Assembly: GCA_028694115.1 (NCBI GenBank)
Contig: JAQUUB010000011.1
Location: 1 to 64,000 of the forward strand
From: Lachnospiraceae bacterium
GTDB taxonomy: Bacteria > Bacillota_A > Clostridia > Lachnospirales > Lachnospiraceae
Length of the DNA: 64,000 nucleotides
Direction: 5' to 3'
Shown: positions 17,728 through 26,242 of the stretch, in pieces
How positions within the stretch are numbered: position 1 is the first letter of the stretch
How the letters are laid out: each line of letters starts with the position of its first letter
Program-made: the position numbers and the translations under genes
The notes under the pieces: generated by a model
Told to the model about the DNA's origin: nothing
Databases searched by the model: none
What the model saw: the letters and a program-made list of their open reading frames with translations, nothing else

Positions 17728-18786
17728 ATGAAGAAAAAGGTAATCAGCTTAATATTAGGAGTTGCAATGGTAGCAACAATATTGGTTGGATGTGGAAGCA
17801 CAGCAGAGACAGTAGCACCAGAAACTGAAGAAAAAGTTGAAGAAACAGCTGAAGTAGTAGAAACAGCTGAAGCAGGAGAAACAGCAGCATCAGATGAAAG
17901 CACAGATGCAGCAACAGCAGACAAAAAATGGAAAATTGGTTTTGCACAGTGCTCTTTGAATGCACCACACCGTATAAAAATGACAGAGGTAAACTTGGCA
18001 TATGCAAAAGAAAACTATCCAGAGTTCGATATAATCATGACGGATGGAGAAGATACAGATTCAAAACAAATTTCAGATGTAGAGGATTTAATTGCAAACG
18101 GAATTGATTTACTTATGATTTCACCAAACACATCAGAAGCTTTAACAGAAGTTTGTCAGAAGGCTATGGATGCGGGTATCCCAGTAGTCACACTTGATAG
18201 AAACGTAGAATGTGATGTTACTTGTTGGATTGGTGCTGAAAATATTCCTATGGGTGTTCAGACGGCAGACTTATTAGCTGAAATGATGGATAAGAAAGGT
18301 AATATTATCGAAGTGCAGGGTACAGCAGGTGCTTCTGCTACAATTGATCGCCATCAAGGATTCGAAGATCAGTTGGCAAACTACCCTGATATGAAAGTAA
18401 TCGATACACAGTACTGCAACTACACACGTGCAGATGCTATGGATTTCATGGATGATATGCTTCAGAAATATCCAAATGCTGGTGATATTTCAGCGGTATT
18501 TTGTCATAATGATGAAATGGCAGCAGGTGTTGTAGAAGCCATTGCAGCAGCGGGACGTTCAGAAGAAGGTATCTTGGTAACAGGTATGGACGGAAACGAA
18601 GAAGCATTTGAGTACATTGATAACGGAAAAATGGCGTTTACAGTTATATACCCAACATGTGCACCAGAAGGCGTTCAGGCAGCTTACAAAATCTTAAATG
18701 GTGAAAAAGTAGAGCAGCATTGGATTTTAGATACAACCGTAGTAAGTAAAGATAATATAGAAGAGCACTTAGGAACAGGATTATAA
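17728..18786 (+). CDS. Sugar-binding lipoprotein (RbsB type), second system
   Basis: 352 residues. The leader ends in lipobox LVGC (Cys at about 23), followed by an Ala/Glu/Thr-rich acidic linker to about 66. The binding domain runs from KIGFAQCSLNAPHRI through NGIDLLMISPNTSEAL, GIPVVTLDRNV, AVFCHNDEMAAGVVEAI and VTGMDGNEEAFEYI. It captures the substrate for the surrounding permease and ATPase. The GGGAGGAA site before ATG 17728 is strong. A 12-bp palindrome CACCCATGGGTG lies at 17669-17680, directly after the permease stop. Confidence 0.94.
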   Translation: MKKKVISLILGVAMVATILVGCGSTAETVAPETEEKVEETAEVVETAEAGETAASDESTDAATADKKWKIGFAQCSLNAPHRIKMTEVNLAYAKENYPEFDIIMTDGEDTDSKQISDVEDLIANGIDLLMISPNTSEALTEVCQKAMDAGIPVVTLDRNVECDVTCWIGAENIPMGVQTADLLAEMMDKKGNIIEVQGTAGASATIDRHQGFEDQLANYPDMKVIDTQYCNYTRADAMDFMDDMLQKYPNAGDISAVFCHNDEMAAGVVEAIAAAGRSEEGILVTGMDGNEEAFEYIDNGKMAFTVIYPTCAPEGVQAAYKILNGEKVEQHWILDTTVVSKDNIEEHLGTGL

Positions 18787-18835
18787 AAATTAGTAATCAC
18801 AGTATGAAAAAGTAGCAGAAGGTGAGGAGAAAATT

Positions 18836-20311
18836 ATGCTTAGAATGGAATATATAACAAAAGCATTTCCAGGAGTGTTGGCACTTGATAATATTTCGCT
18901 TTCCGTTGAAAAAGGTGCAATACATGCATTGGTTGGTGAAAACGGAGCTGGAAAGTCAACACTGATGAAAATATTATCTGGCGCTTATACATTGTCTTGT
19001 GGACAGGTTTTTATTGAAAATGAAGAGATAAAGGGTATTACGCCCGCGCTGATGATTGAAAAGGGAGTAGCTGTTATTTATCAGGAGCTAATGCTTTTAA
19101 CTCACCAAACTGTTGCTGAAAATATTTATTTGGGGAATTTTCCAAAGAAAAACGGACTAGTTGACTACAAAAGAATGGAAGAGAATGCACAAAAGATTTT
19201 AAACGAACTAAAACTTGATCTTAGTCCAAAGGCAATTATTCAGGATCTAAGCGTAGCAAAACGCCAAATGGTAGAAATTGCAAAAGCAATGTCTAGAAAT
19301 GCCAAGATTATTGTCTTAGACGAACCAACTGCAGTGTTAGGAGAAAGTGAACTACGGGGATTGTTTGAAATTGTAAAGAGATTGTCAAAACAGGGAATTA
19401 CTTTTATTTATATTTCTCATAGACTTAAAGAAATTTTTGAATTATGTACAAGTCTTACAATTCTAAAGGATGGTAAGGTCGTTGAGAGTGGAAAAGTAGA
19501 AGATTATGATACAGATAAGTTAATTAAACTTATGGTAGGACGAGATATGTCTCATATCTATCCGCCAAAAAAAAATCACCCCCAGGAAGTGATTCTGACG
19601 GTTGATGGATTAACAAGAGGAAAAGAGCTGCAAAATGTAAGTTTCAACCTTCGAAAAGGAGAAATACTTGGGATTGCGGGACTTGCTGGCGCTGGGCGAA
19701 CAGAAATATTAAGAGCAATCATAGGTGCGGATAAGTATGAAAAAGGTGTAATTAAGATCGATGGTGTGGAAAAGAAATTTAATTCACCAAAGGAGGCAAT
19801 CAAAGCAGAGTTGGGTATTGTTCCGGAAGAGAGAAAAACACAAGGACTTATGCTAAAACAGGATATTACGTACAACGTGGGAATCGCAGCACTTGATAAT
19901 TTCAAAAGAGGCGGATTACTTAGGCCAAAACTTGAAGTGGAGGCAGCAAAAAAGTATATTAATATGTTTCATATTCGTCCGAGTATTACAAATATCCTTA
20001 CAATGAATATGAGCGGTGGGAATCAACAAAAAGTTGTTTTGTCTAAATGGATAAATGCTAATTGTCGTATTTTATTGGTGGATGAACCAACAAGAGGGAT
20101 TGATATAGGTGCGAAAGAAGAAATATATCAGATTTTAAACGGACTGGTAGAAAGGGGCATGTCAATTATTATGGTATCATCTGAATTACCAGAATTACTT
20201 GGTACTTGTGACAGAATCATGATAATGTGTGAAGGGAGAATGACAGGTATGTTAGATGCCAATGATGCCACAGAAGAACTTTTGATGACATACGCTACAA
20301 AATATATTTAA
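18836..20311 (+). CDS. Sugar ABC importer, double ATP-binding protein (RbsA type), second system
   Basis: 491 residues with two nucleotide-binding domains. Domain 1 has Walker A GENGAGKST, LSVAKRQM and IIVLDEPTAVLG. Domain 2 has degenerate Walker A GLAGAGRTE, signature MSGGNQQKV and ILLVDEPTRGIDIGA. It is the last gene of the ROK-linked importer, 49 bases after the binding-protein gene, with GAGGAG before its ATG. A terminator follows at 20375. Confidence 0.95.
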   Translation: MLRMEYITKAFPGVLALDNISLSVEKGAIHALVGENGAGKSTLMKILSGAYTLSCGQVFIENEEIKGITPALMIEKGVAVIYQELMLLTHQTVAENIYLGNFPKKNGLVDYKRMEENAQKILNELKLDLSPKAIIQDLSVAKRQMVEIAKAMSRNAKIIVLDEPTAVLGESELRGLFEIVKRLSKQGITFIYISHRLKEIFELCTSLTILKDGKVVESGKVEDYDTDKLIKLMVGRDMSHIYPPKKNHPQEVILTVDGLTRGKELQNVSFNLRKGEILGIAGLAGAGRTEILRAIIGADKYEKGVIKIDGVEKKFNSPKEAIKAELGIVPEERKTQGLMLKQDITYNVGIAALDNFKRGGLLRPKLEVEAAKKYINMFHIRPSITNILTMNMSGGNQQKVVLSKWINANCRILLVDEPTRGIDIGAKEEIYQILNGLVERGMSIIMVSSELPELLGTCDRIMIMCEGRMTGMLDANDATEELLMTYATKYI

Positions 20312-20374
20312 AAATAAGCTACGAGGTAGAACGAATTGAAGCTAGAAAAAATATAATGGATTTACATATAGTAA

Positions 20375-20414
20375 CAGAGCATTCAAGTAAATACTTGGGT
20401 GCTCTGCGTTTTTC
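20375..20414 (+). terminator. Rho-independent terminator of the second importer operon
   Basis: CAGAGCA at 20375-20381 pairs with TGCTCTG at 20400-20406, with inner pairing AAGTA/TACTT, and a T-run follows at 20409-20413. It ends the operon before the convergent lyase gene. Confidence 0.8.
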
Positions 20415-20431
20415 AGGTGAATAAATTAAGT

Positions 20432-21481
20432 TTATGAAATATAAATTATTTTCATATTTGGTAACTTTTTTTTGAGGGTTTGATGAAAAAACAATTCCGC
20501 ATTTTGTCTTACGATTTCTTTATAGCTATATTTTCCCCGCCCTCTACCAGTCATTAATTTACGGTCGAAAATCTGTACAGCATTTGGAAAGGCATCCTGA
20601 TTAATTGCATTATGAACAAAGCTGTATGTCATTAAGATAATCTCTATGAATCCGGTTGACTTTACTTTACTACTAAGTTGATCTGCAAGGCAATCGATGA
20701 GCTGGCTGTATATCTTTTCCCATCCTTGGATTAAAATTACTGGTGCAATTAGCAAGCCCACAGGATAATCTGCATCAGCCATATAATTAAGTGCTTGTAT
20801 TCGTTCTGAAAGCAATGAAGTACCAAACTCCACTTTACGGATTATTTCGTCGGGATTTACACTCATTCGAAATATTGTTTTCCCTTTATGGTCCAAGTTT
20901 AATAGTGGCTGTACCATATCAAATTTTGTTGGAAAAGTTAGCTTTCCTTTTCCTTCACGAGCAAAGTTTTCAATAGTAAAGGAAAGATTGTTGGTAATTG
21001 TGTTTTCCAATACTAAATCACTGTTGCTTCCTATTTCAAAAGTTTGTGGTACGGGTGTAGAATTGTCAAATTTCAATAATATTTGCATCATTTGGTCACG
21101 ATTGACAAATAACCTGAGATAAGAACATTTATTGTAGTTGCATACAAGATAACAATATAGGCACATAGCCCGGCACCCGGATGAAGTGTAAGGAATTAAC
21201 CAATCAGATACTTTTTGATTTTTTACATACTTATGAGTTTTTCGTATGCCTAAAATTAGATGCTGTTTAAGCATTGGAAAACTTTTATTATCCATTGAAC
21301 TTAATTCTGAAATACGATTATGTGACTCTATTTCAATCCAAGGTAGAGAGTGGTATTTATTTTTTAGTTCTTTTCCTAATTCATAATCAAGTACTGCAGG
21401 TTCATAATAAACCTTATCAAATTTTACTTCCACATGATACCCATCTGCATGCTTCGAGCATGCAAAATCATGCTTTCGCAT
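20432..21481 (-). CDS. splB: Spore photoproduct lyase (radical SAM DNA repair)
   Basis: 349 residues. The radical SAM cluster motif is Cys103, Cys107, Cys110 in SSGCRAMCLYCYL, with the family spacing CxxxCxxC. Family signatures follow: KCSYLRLFVNRD, FEIGSNSDLVLENT, GKTIFRMSVNPDEII, VEFGTSLLSERI, GLLIAPVI, EIILMTYSFVHNAINQDAFP and the C-terminal LMTGRGRGKYSY. The enzyme reverses the thymine dimer formed in UV-irradiated spores, so the host is a spore former. I did not find an obvious counterpart of the Bacillus hydrogen-donor Cys in the FEIGSNSDL segment. No ribosome site precedes ATG 21481, which lies in a hairpin; GTG at 21433 is an alternative start. Confidence 0.9.
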   Translation of the reverse strand: MRKHDFACSKHADGYHVEVKFDKVYYEPAVLDYELGKELKNKYHSLPWIEIESHNRISELSSMDNKSFPMLKQHLILGIRKTHKYVKNQKVSDWLIPYTSSGCRAMCLYCYLVCNYNKCSYLRLFVNRDQMMQILLKFDNSTPVPQTFEIGSNSDLVLENTITNNLSFTIENFAREGKGKLTFPTKFDMVQPLLNLDHKGKTIFRMSVNPDEIIRKVEFGTSLLSERIQALNYMADADYPVGLLIAPVILIQGWEKIYSQLIDCLADQLSSKVKSTGFIEIILMTYSFVHNAINQDAFPNAVQIFDRKLMTGRGRGKYSYKEIVRQNAELFFHQTLKKKLPNMKIIYIS

Positions 21482-21484
21482 GAT
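21446..21484 (-). other. Tandem hairpins across the start of the spore photoproduct lyase gene
   Basis: On the minus strand ATCATGC-GAAA-GCATGAT (21484-21467) is a 7-bp stem with a GNRA tetraloop that contains the annotated ATG. Two bases later TGCATGCT and AGCATGCA (21464-21446) form an 8-bp stem with a 3-base loop. A second inverted repeat, GTTGAAT/ATTCAAC, lies upstream at 21497-21519. Confidence 0.55.
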
Positions 21485-21695
21485 TATAAATCAATAGTTG
21501 AATACGTTTTTTATTCAACCTTAACACTTCTGTTATATAAATTATCCAAAGTTGAAAATATTATTTACGTTCAAAAGTATCTAATAAAAAAATAGGGAAA
21601 AAGTAGTGAAATAAATTTTAAAAATATATATATTATTAGTAGGCATATGATATATTGTAGGAGATGCAATTACATTAAGAAAGTGGGGATAAGAC

Positions 21696-22445
21696 ATGGT
21701 TGTAATATATTTTTCAGGTACAGGGAATTCTGAATATATAGCAGTAAAGTTTGCTAAAAAAATGAATGTAACATGTCATAGTATAGAAGAAAAAATGGAC
21801 TTTGATGACTTGTTTTCAACGGTTCAGACCATTGCAGTCTGCTATCCGATTTATGGTTCCTGTGTTCCACGCATTATGAGGGAGTTTGCATGGAAATATA
21901 AAAAGGCATTTGAAAGTAAGAAATTAATCATTTTTTGTACGCAAATGATGTTTTCAGGTGATGGTGCAAAAGCGTTTGCCAGATTAATCCCAGGTTGTGA
22001 TAAGCATGTAATTTATGCAGAGCATTTTAATATGCCCAATAATATATGTAACTTTTTTCTATTTCCAATACGAGAAAGAGAGCGTATTAAAAAAACAAAA
22101 GCGGCTGATAAGAAACTAGAACTGGTATGTCATAATATAAAAAACGGAATCATTAAGAGACGAGGATGGGGAACATTTTCGTCTGTTTTGGGAAAGTCCC
22201 AGAGTGTTGCTTTTGCAAAAAGAGAAGGAGAATACCGAAGTTCGTTTATTGCAGACGGTGATTGCATAAGATGTGGTCTATGCGTTCAATCGTGCCCGAT
22301 GAATAATCTAGCCCTTACTGAGGAAGGGGTCGCTCATAATAATAACTGTACTCTCTGCTATCGTTGCGTTAATATTTGTCCAAAGCAGGCGGCAACCATA
22401 ATGCTACATGCGAAACCGAAGAGACAATATAGGAATCAAATTTAA
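21696..22445 (+). CDS. EFR1-family flavodoxin/ferredoxin fusion protein
   Basis: 249 residues. The N-terminal flavodoxin-like domain (about 1-150) begins VVIYFSGTGNSEYIA, a phosphate-binding loop for FMN. Two [4Fe-4S] motifs follow: CIRCGLCVQSCP and CTLCYRCVNICP. It should be a soluble electron carrier of anaerobic metabolism; the redox partner is unknown. ATG 21696 has a GTGGGG site upstream. Its stop at 22445 lies two bases before the promoter of the ABC exporter operon, which faces the same way, but a long hairpin separates them. Confidence 0.88.
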   Translation: MVVIYFSGTGNSEYIAVKFAKKMNVTCHSIEEKMDFDDLFSTVQTIAVCYPIYGSCVPRIMREFAWKYKKAFESKKLIIFCTQMMFSGDGAKAFARLIPGCDKHVIYAEHFNMPNNICNFFLFPIRERERIKKTKAADKKLELVCHNIKNGIIKRRGWGTFSSVLGKSQSVAFAKREGEYRSSFIADGDCIRCGLCVQSCPMNNLALTEEGVAHNNNCTLCYRCVNICPKQAATIMLHAKPKRQYRNQI

Positions 22446-22446
22446 C

Positions 22447-22475
22447 TTGACTTTTGCAAGATACCAATATAAAAT
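22447..22475 (+). promoter_or_regulatory. Promoter of the FtsX-type ABC exporter operon
   Basis: TTGACT at 22447-22452 and TAAAAT at 22470-22475 are spaced 17 bp. The -35 begins directly after the stop codon of the flavodoxin-ferredoxin gene. The predicted start of transcription falls inside the inverted repeat at 22471-22509. Confidence 0.65.
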
Positions 22476-22509
22476 ACCCATATCGACCGATGGTCGGTAT
22501 GGGTATTTT
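22471..22509. promoter_or_regulatory. 18-bp inverted repeat: likely TetR operator and hairpin
   Basis: The arms 22471-22488 and 22492-22509 are fully complementary apart from one T-G pair, around GAT. The core CGACC-GAT-GGTCG is typical of TetR-family operators. It overlaps the -10 and start of transcription of an operon whose third gene is a TetR regulator. The same sequence in RNA would form a strong hairpin ending in TTTT and could terminate the upstream gene. Confidence 0.6.
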
Positions 22510-22562
22510 AATTGGTTGCCGACGATAGTCAGAGAAACGTCAGGTTATAAGGAGAAGCATAA

Positions 22563-24893
22563 ATGAGACTATTATTTCATCTCGTACAAAACGATTTTAA
22601 AAGAAACAGAGTAATCACAACTGCATTGACCGTATTTTTAATTCTTTCGGCTGCTTTTACAGCAGGTGGGCTGAGGGTTTCGGGCATTATGATTTCTTCA
22701 CTAAATGCTCTGAACAAGATAGCAGTACCACCAGAATATGTTCAGATGCACAAGGGAGAATATTCAGAAGAAGAATTTGAAAATTTTGTTGAGAAGCAAG
22801 GTGATATAAAAGATGCGCTAGTAGTCAGAATGCTTGATATTAGTAATCTACATATTGTGTATAAGGAAGAAACACTAGAAAACTGCCTTATGGACAATGG
22901 ATTTGTTACACAGAATGAAAATTTTGATTATCTTCTTGATCAAAATAATGAAATTGCAGTCGTTCAAGATGGAGAAATTGGAGTTCCAGTATACTACGCA
23001 GAGAATTATGGTATGCAAGTAGGAGATACCATTGTTTTGAGAGACGGAAGCTATCAGAAAGAATTTATGGTATCCACGATGATTCGTGACTCTACTATGA
23101 ATTCAGCTCTTTCTTATTCAAAACGGTTTTTGATAAGTCAGAACGACCAGAGCGAATTGGCTCTTCATATGGGGGAATGGGAGTATTGTTTTGAATTTCT
23201 TCTAAATGAAAATGGGTCCATAACTTCTTTGGAAAATTCATATAAGGCGGCTGGCATGCCAGCCAACGGAGTGGCTGTTACCGATCGACTTTTTAGTATG
23301 ATTAATGCTTTTTCGTATGGATTGACTGCGATTGTTATGATAGCCATTAGTATTTTGCTAGTCATCCTATCAATATTGTGCTTGTCGTATATTATAAGGG
23401 CAACTCTGGCAGATGAAAATTATTCAATAGGAGAAATGAAAGCCATTGGAATTCCAGGAAAAGAAATTGAAAAAATATATCAAATCAAATATACAATGCT
23501 TGCTTTGATTGCAGCGTTTATCGGCTATCTGATTTCCATTCCTTTTGGTGATTCTTTTTCTAAAACGGTAATCAGGTATTGCGGATATGGAAGCAGCCAG
23601 TGGATAAAATGGGTAATTCCACTGGTAGGAGTCGTCTTGTTTTGTTTTTTAGTAATCTTCCTGTGCCATAGGATTATTCGACGAAATTTGAAGAGTACCG
23701 TTATGGAGCTCATGCGTGGGGAAGAAAAAATAAAGAAAGAAGGTCATTATTCACTTGCCTTAAATGGTTTTAAGTACCAAAACCTTACAATGTCGTTAGG
23801 AGAACTAAAGTGTAAGTGGAAGGAATACATTGTGCTTTTTTTAATCTTCGTTTTTTCTTCCTTTTTAATACTACTTCCAATGAATATGAATCATACGATT
23901 GACAATCCTGCTTTTTTGACTTATATGGGTATTGGAAAAAGCGATATCCGTATCGATATTCAGTACAGTGAGAATTTAGTTGAGAAGAATGAGAGTAACA
24001 TGGCTTACCTGGAAAAGGATCCAGAAATTGAAAAATACGCAGTTTACCAGAATGGTTATGTAAGGTCAAAGGATGTGGACGGAGAATGGAAAAATATTCG
24101 TGTACAGAATGGAGATAATGCTATTTTCCCATTAGAATATTTGGAGGGAAATGCACCTTTCAATAATCAGGATATGGCTCTTTCTTACATGAATGCTGTA
24201 AATCTGGGAAAAAAAGTAGGTGATTCCGTAACAGTAACCTATAAGGGAAAGAATCTTACCTTTTATGTTTGTGGTATTTATCAGGATATCACGTATGGAG
24301 GGGAAACAGCAAAAGCAGCCATAGATTTTGATGGTACGGATATTGAAGGTTATATGATTTATCTGGATGTATGTGATGGCATCGATATTGATAAAAAAGT
24401 AGAGGAGATGAGAATTGCCTTACCAGACAGTAAAATAACCCCGGTAAACGAATTTGTTTTTCAAACAATAGGCGGTATATCCAGGAATATGAGCAGGGTA
24501 GAAGGGGCAACAATAACAATCTCTTTACTGTTATCTATTTTAATTACCGTGATGATTTTGCAGCTTATCACAGCAAAGGAACATAGTGCAATTGCAATAA
24601 AAAAGGCAATTGGATTTTCAACCAAGGATATTCGCATACAGTTGGGAGTTCGGATTCTAATCATCCAGTTCCTGGCGATTATAGTGGGAACTATACTTGC
24701 TAATACATTAGGGGAAGTACTATTTGCAGGAATGCTTTCATCTGTAGGTGTAGCTAAAATAGAAATGTTGGTGAAACCAGTCTGGGCTTATCTGTTTTGT
24801 CCAGCAGTTGAGATTTCAGTAGTTGCCATTTCAGTAATTATTGAGACCAGGATAATAAGAACCTATCATATTAGAGATCAGATAATGGAATAA
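22563..24893 (+). CDS. FtsX-like ABC transporter permease
   Basis: 776 residues. One membrane helix lies near 18-40, then an extracellular domain to about 250, three helices at about 255-385, another short cytoplasmic stretch, a helix near 420, a second large extracellular domain and a closing three-helix FtsX module at about 650-770. This duplicated layout is typical of clostridial FtsX permeases for antimicrobial peptide resistance or lipid/lipoprotein handling. The ATPase starts 15 bases downstream and a TetR gene follows. AAGGAG lies before ATG 22563. Confidence 0.9.
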   Translation: MRLLFHLVQNDFKRNRVITTALTVFLILSAAFTAGGLRVSGIMISSLNALNKIAVPPEYVQMHKGEYSEEEFENFVEKQGDIKDALVVRMLDISNLHIVYKEETLENCLMDNGFVTQNENFDYLLDQNNEIAVVQDGEIGVPVYYAENYGMQVGDTIVLRDGSYQKEFMVSTMIRDSTMNSALSYSKRFLISQNDQSELALHMGEWEYCFEFLLNENGSITSLENSYKAAGMPANGVAVTDRLFSMINAFSYGLTAIVMIAISILLVILSILCLSYIIRATLADENYSIGEMKAIGIPGKEIEKIYQIKYTMLALIAAFIGYLISIPFGDSFSKTVIRYCGYGSSQWIKWVIPLVGVVLFCFLVIFLCHRIIRRNLKSTVMELMRGEEKIKKEGHYSLALNGFKYQNLTMSLGELKCKWKEYIVLFLIFVFSSFLILLPMNMNHTIDNPAFLTYMGIGKSDIRIDIQYSENLVEKNESNMAYLEKDPEIEKYAVYQNGYVRSKDVDGEWKNIRVQNGDNAIFPLEYLEGNAPFNNQDMALSYMNAVNLGKKVGDSVTVTYKGKNLTFYVCGIYQDITYGGETAKAAIDFDGTDIEGYMIYLDVCDGIDIDKKVEEMRIALPDSKITPVNEFVFQTIGGISRNMSRVEGATITISLLLSILITVMILQLITAKEHSAIAIKKAIGFSTKDIRIQLGVRILIIQFLAIIVGTILANTLGEVLFAGMLSSVGVAKIEMLVKPVWAYLFCPAVEISVVAISVIIETRIIRTYHIRDQIME

Positions 24894-24908
24894 GGAAGGT
24901 GTGAAGTC

Positions 24909-25583
24909 ATGATAAAAATTGAACAGATCAGTAAGAACTTTAAGGATACAAAGGTATTAAACAATATATCATTTGATATTAATAAAGGAGATTATGTAGC
25001 GATTATGGGGCCATCGGGATCGGGAAAATCAACCCTCCTATATAGCATCAGCGGTATGGATCGTATTAATGAAGGAAGAGTAATGTTTGAAGATGTAAAT
25101 ATAACACAGCTTTCGGAAAGTGAATTATCGAAATTCAGACTGACAAAAATGGGATTTGTATTTCAGAACGCACAGATGTTAAAAAATCTGTCAATTTATG
25201 ATAATATTATTCTGCCTGGACTTGTAGCAAAAAAAGAGCCAGCAGAAGAAATCAGAAAGCGTGCATCCAAGCTGATGGAACGGATGGAAATTACGGGAAT
25301 TGAACATCGTGATTGTAAAGAGGTATCGGGAGGGCAGCTGCAAAGAGCATCTATTTGCAGAGCGATGATTAATAATCCGAAAATTCTCTTTTTAGATGAG
25401 CCTACCGGTGCATTGAATTCGGAGGCTACCGATCAGGTTCTGGGAATATTAGAAGAATTAAATAGGGATGGAATGACAATCATAATCGTTACACACGATC
25501 AAAGAGTTGCAGCAAAAGCAAAAAAGGTCCTTTATATAAGAGATGGTGAGGTTGATTATGCTAAAACATCCAGAGAAATATGA
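24909..25583 (+). CDS. ABC transporter ATP-binding protein (MacB/LolD type)
   Basis: 224 residues, one nucleotide-binding domain. Walker A is GPSGSGKST, the Q-loop lies in FVFQNAQML, the signature is VSGGQLQRA and Walker B ILFLDEPTGALNS, with the H-loop IIIVTHDQR. It is the partner of the FtsX-like permease immediately upstream. GGAAGG precedes ATG 24909. Its stop overlaps an upstream candidate start of the TetR gene. Confidence 0.94.
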   Translation: MIKIEQISKNFKDTKVLNNISFDINKGDYVAIMGPSGSGKSTLLYSISGMDRINEGRVMFEDVNITQLSESELSKFRLTKMGFVFQNAQMLKNLSIYDNIILPGLVAKKEPAEEIRKRASKLMERMEITGIEHRDCKEVSGGQLQRASICRAMINNPKILFLDEPTGALNSEATDQVLGILEELNRDGMTIIIVTHDQRVAAKAKKVLYIRDGEVDYAKTSREI

Positions 25584-25612
25584 GCAAAAACTACGTAGAA
25601 ATGAGGTACAAA

Positions 25613-26242
25613 ATGAAAACAATTAAAAATGGAGAAGAAAGAAGAAACGAAATTTTGCATACTGCAAGAAATTTATTTATTGAGAAGGGATATGACCAGA
25701 CTTCCATTAATGATATTTTAAAAATTGTAGATATTGCAAAAGGAACTTTTTATTACTATTTTGCTTCAAAAGAAGAAGTACTTCAGGCAATTATTACAGA
25801 TATTGTATACGAAGGAGCTACAAGAGCGGAACAGATTTTACAAGATTTCTCTATCCCATTATTAAACCGTATCGTAATGGCTATCATGGCACAAGCGCCC
25901 CAATTTGAAGGCGCTAATAAAATAGCAGAAGAGTTGCATAAAGTGGATAATGCAAAATTAGAGCAGCAATACCAGAAAACCATGCTGAAAATAATGACAC
26001 CAGTTTTAGAGGGAGCGGTGAATGAAGCCATAGAGCTTGATATTATTCACACCAAGTTTCCAAAAGAATGCATTGAGTCCATGTTGCTTATGGGACATAT
26101 GATGTTTGACTGTGATATTTTTGAGTGGGAAGCAGAGGAATACCCAATAAAGGTACAGGCATTTTTATATAATGCGGAGCGGATATTTGGAACAAAAGAG
26201 GGAGAATTCCAATGCTTTATGAAAATGTTTCAATCTTCATAG
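25613..26242 (+). CDS. TetR/AcrR-family transcriptional regulator
   Basis: About 209 residues. The N-terminal TetR helix-turn-helix is clear: RRNEILHTARNLFIEKGYDQTSINDILKIVDIAKGTFYYYFASKEE. The C-terminal helical ligand domain has no recognisable ligand motif. ATG 25613 is preferred because GAGG lies 6 bases upstream; an in-frame ATG at 25580 overlaps the ATPase stop. It is likely to repress its own operon through the inverted repeat at 22471-22509. Its 3' end overlaps the convergent MATE gene by 13 bases. Confidence 0.92.
   Translation: MKTIKNGEERRNEILHTARNLFIEKGYDQTSINDILKIVDIAKGTFYYYFASKEEVLQAIITDIVYEGATRAEQILQDFSIPLLNRIVMAIMAQAPQFEGANKIAEELHKVDNAKLEQQYQKTMLKIMTPVLEGAVNEAIELDIIHTKFPKECIESMLLMGHMMFDCDIFEWEAEEYPIKVQAFLYNAERIFGTKEGEFQCFMKMFQSS

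Noticed and set aside
17744..18007. Minus-strand frame rich in Leu inside the binding-protein gene
   Set aside because: It is a reverse-strand shadow of the Ala/Glu/Thr-rich lipoprotein linker; similar shadows occur at 12238-12456, 49078-49293 and 37599-38147.
20791..20976. Plus-strand frame of 61 codons in the spore photoproduct lyase region
   Set aside because: It is antisense to strongly conserved enzyme motifs and lacks a start site.
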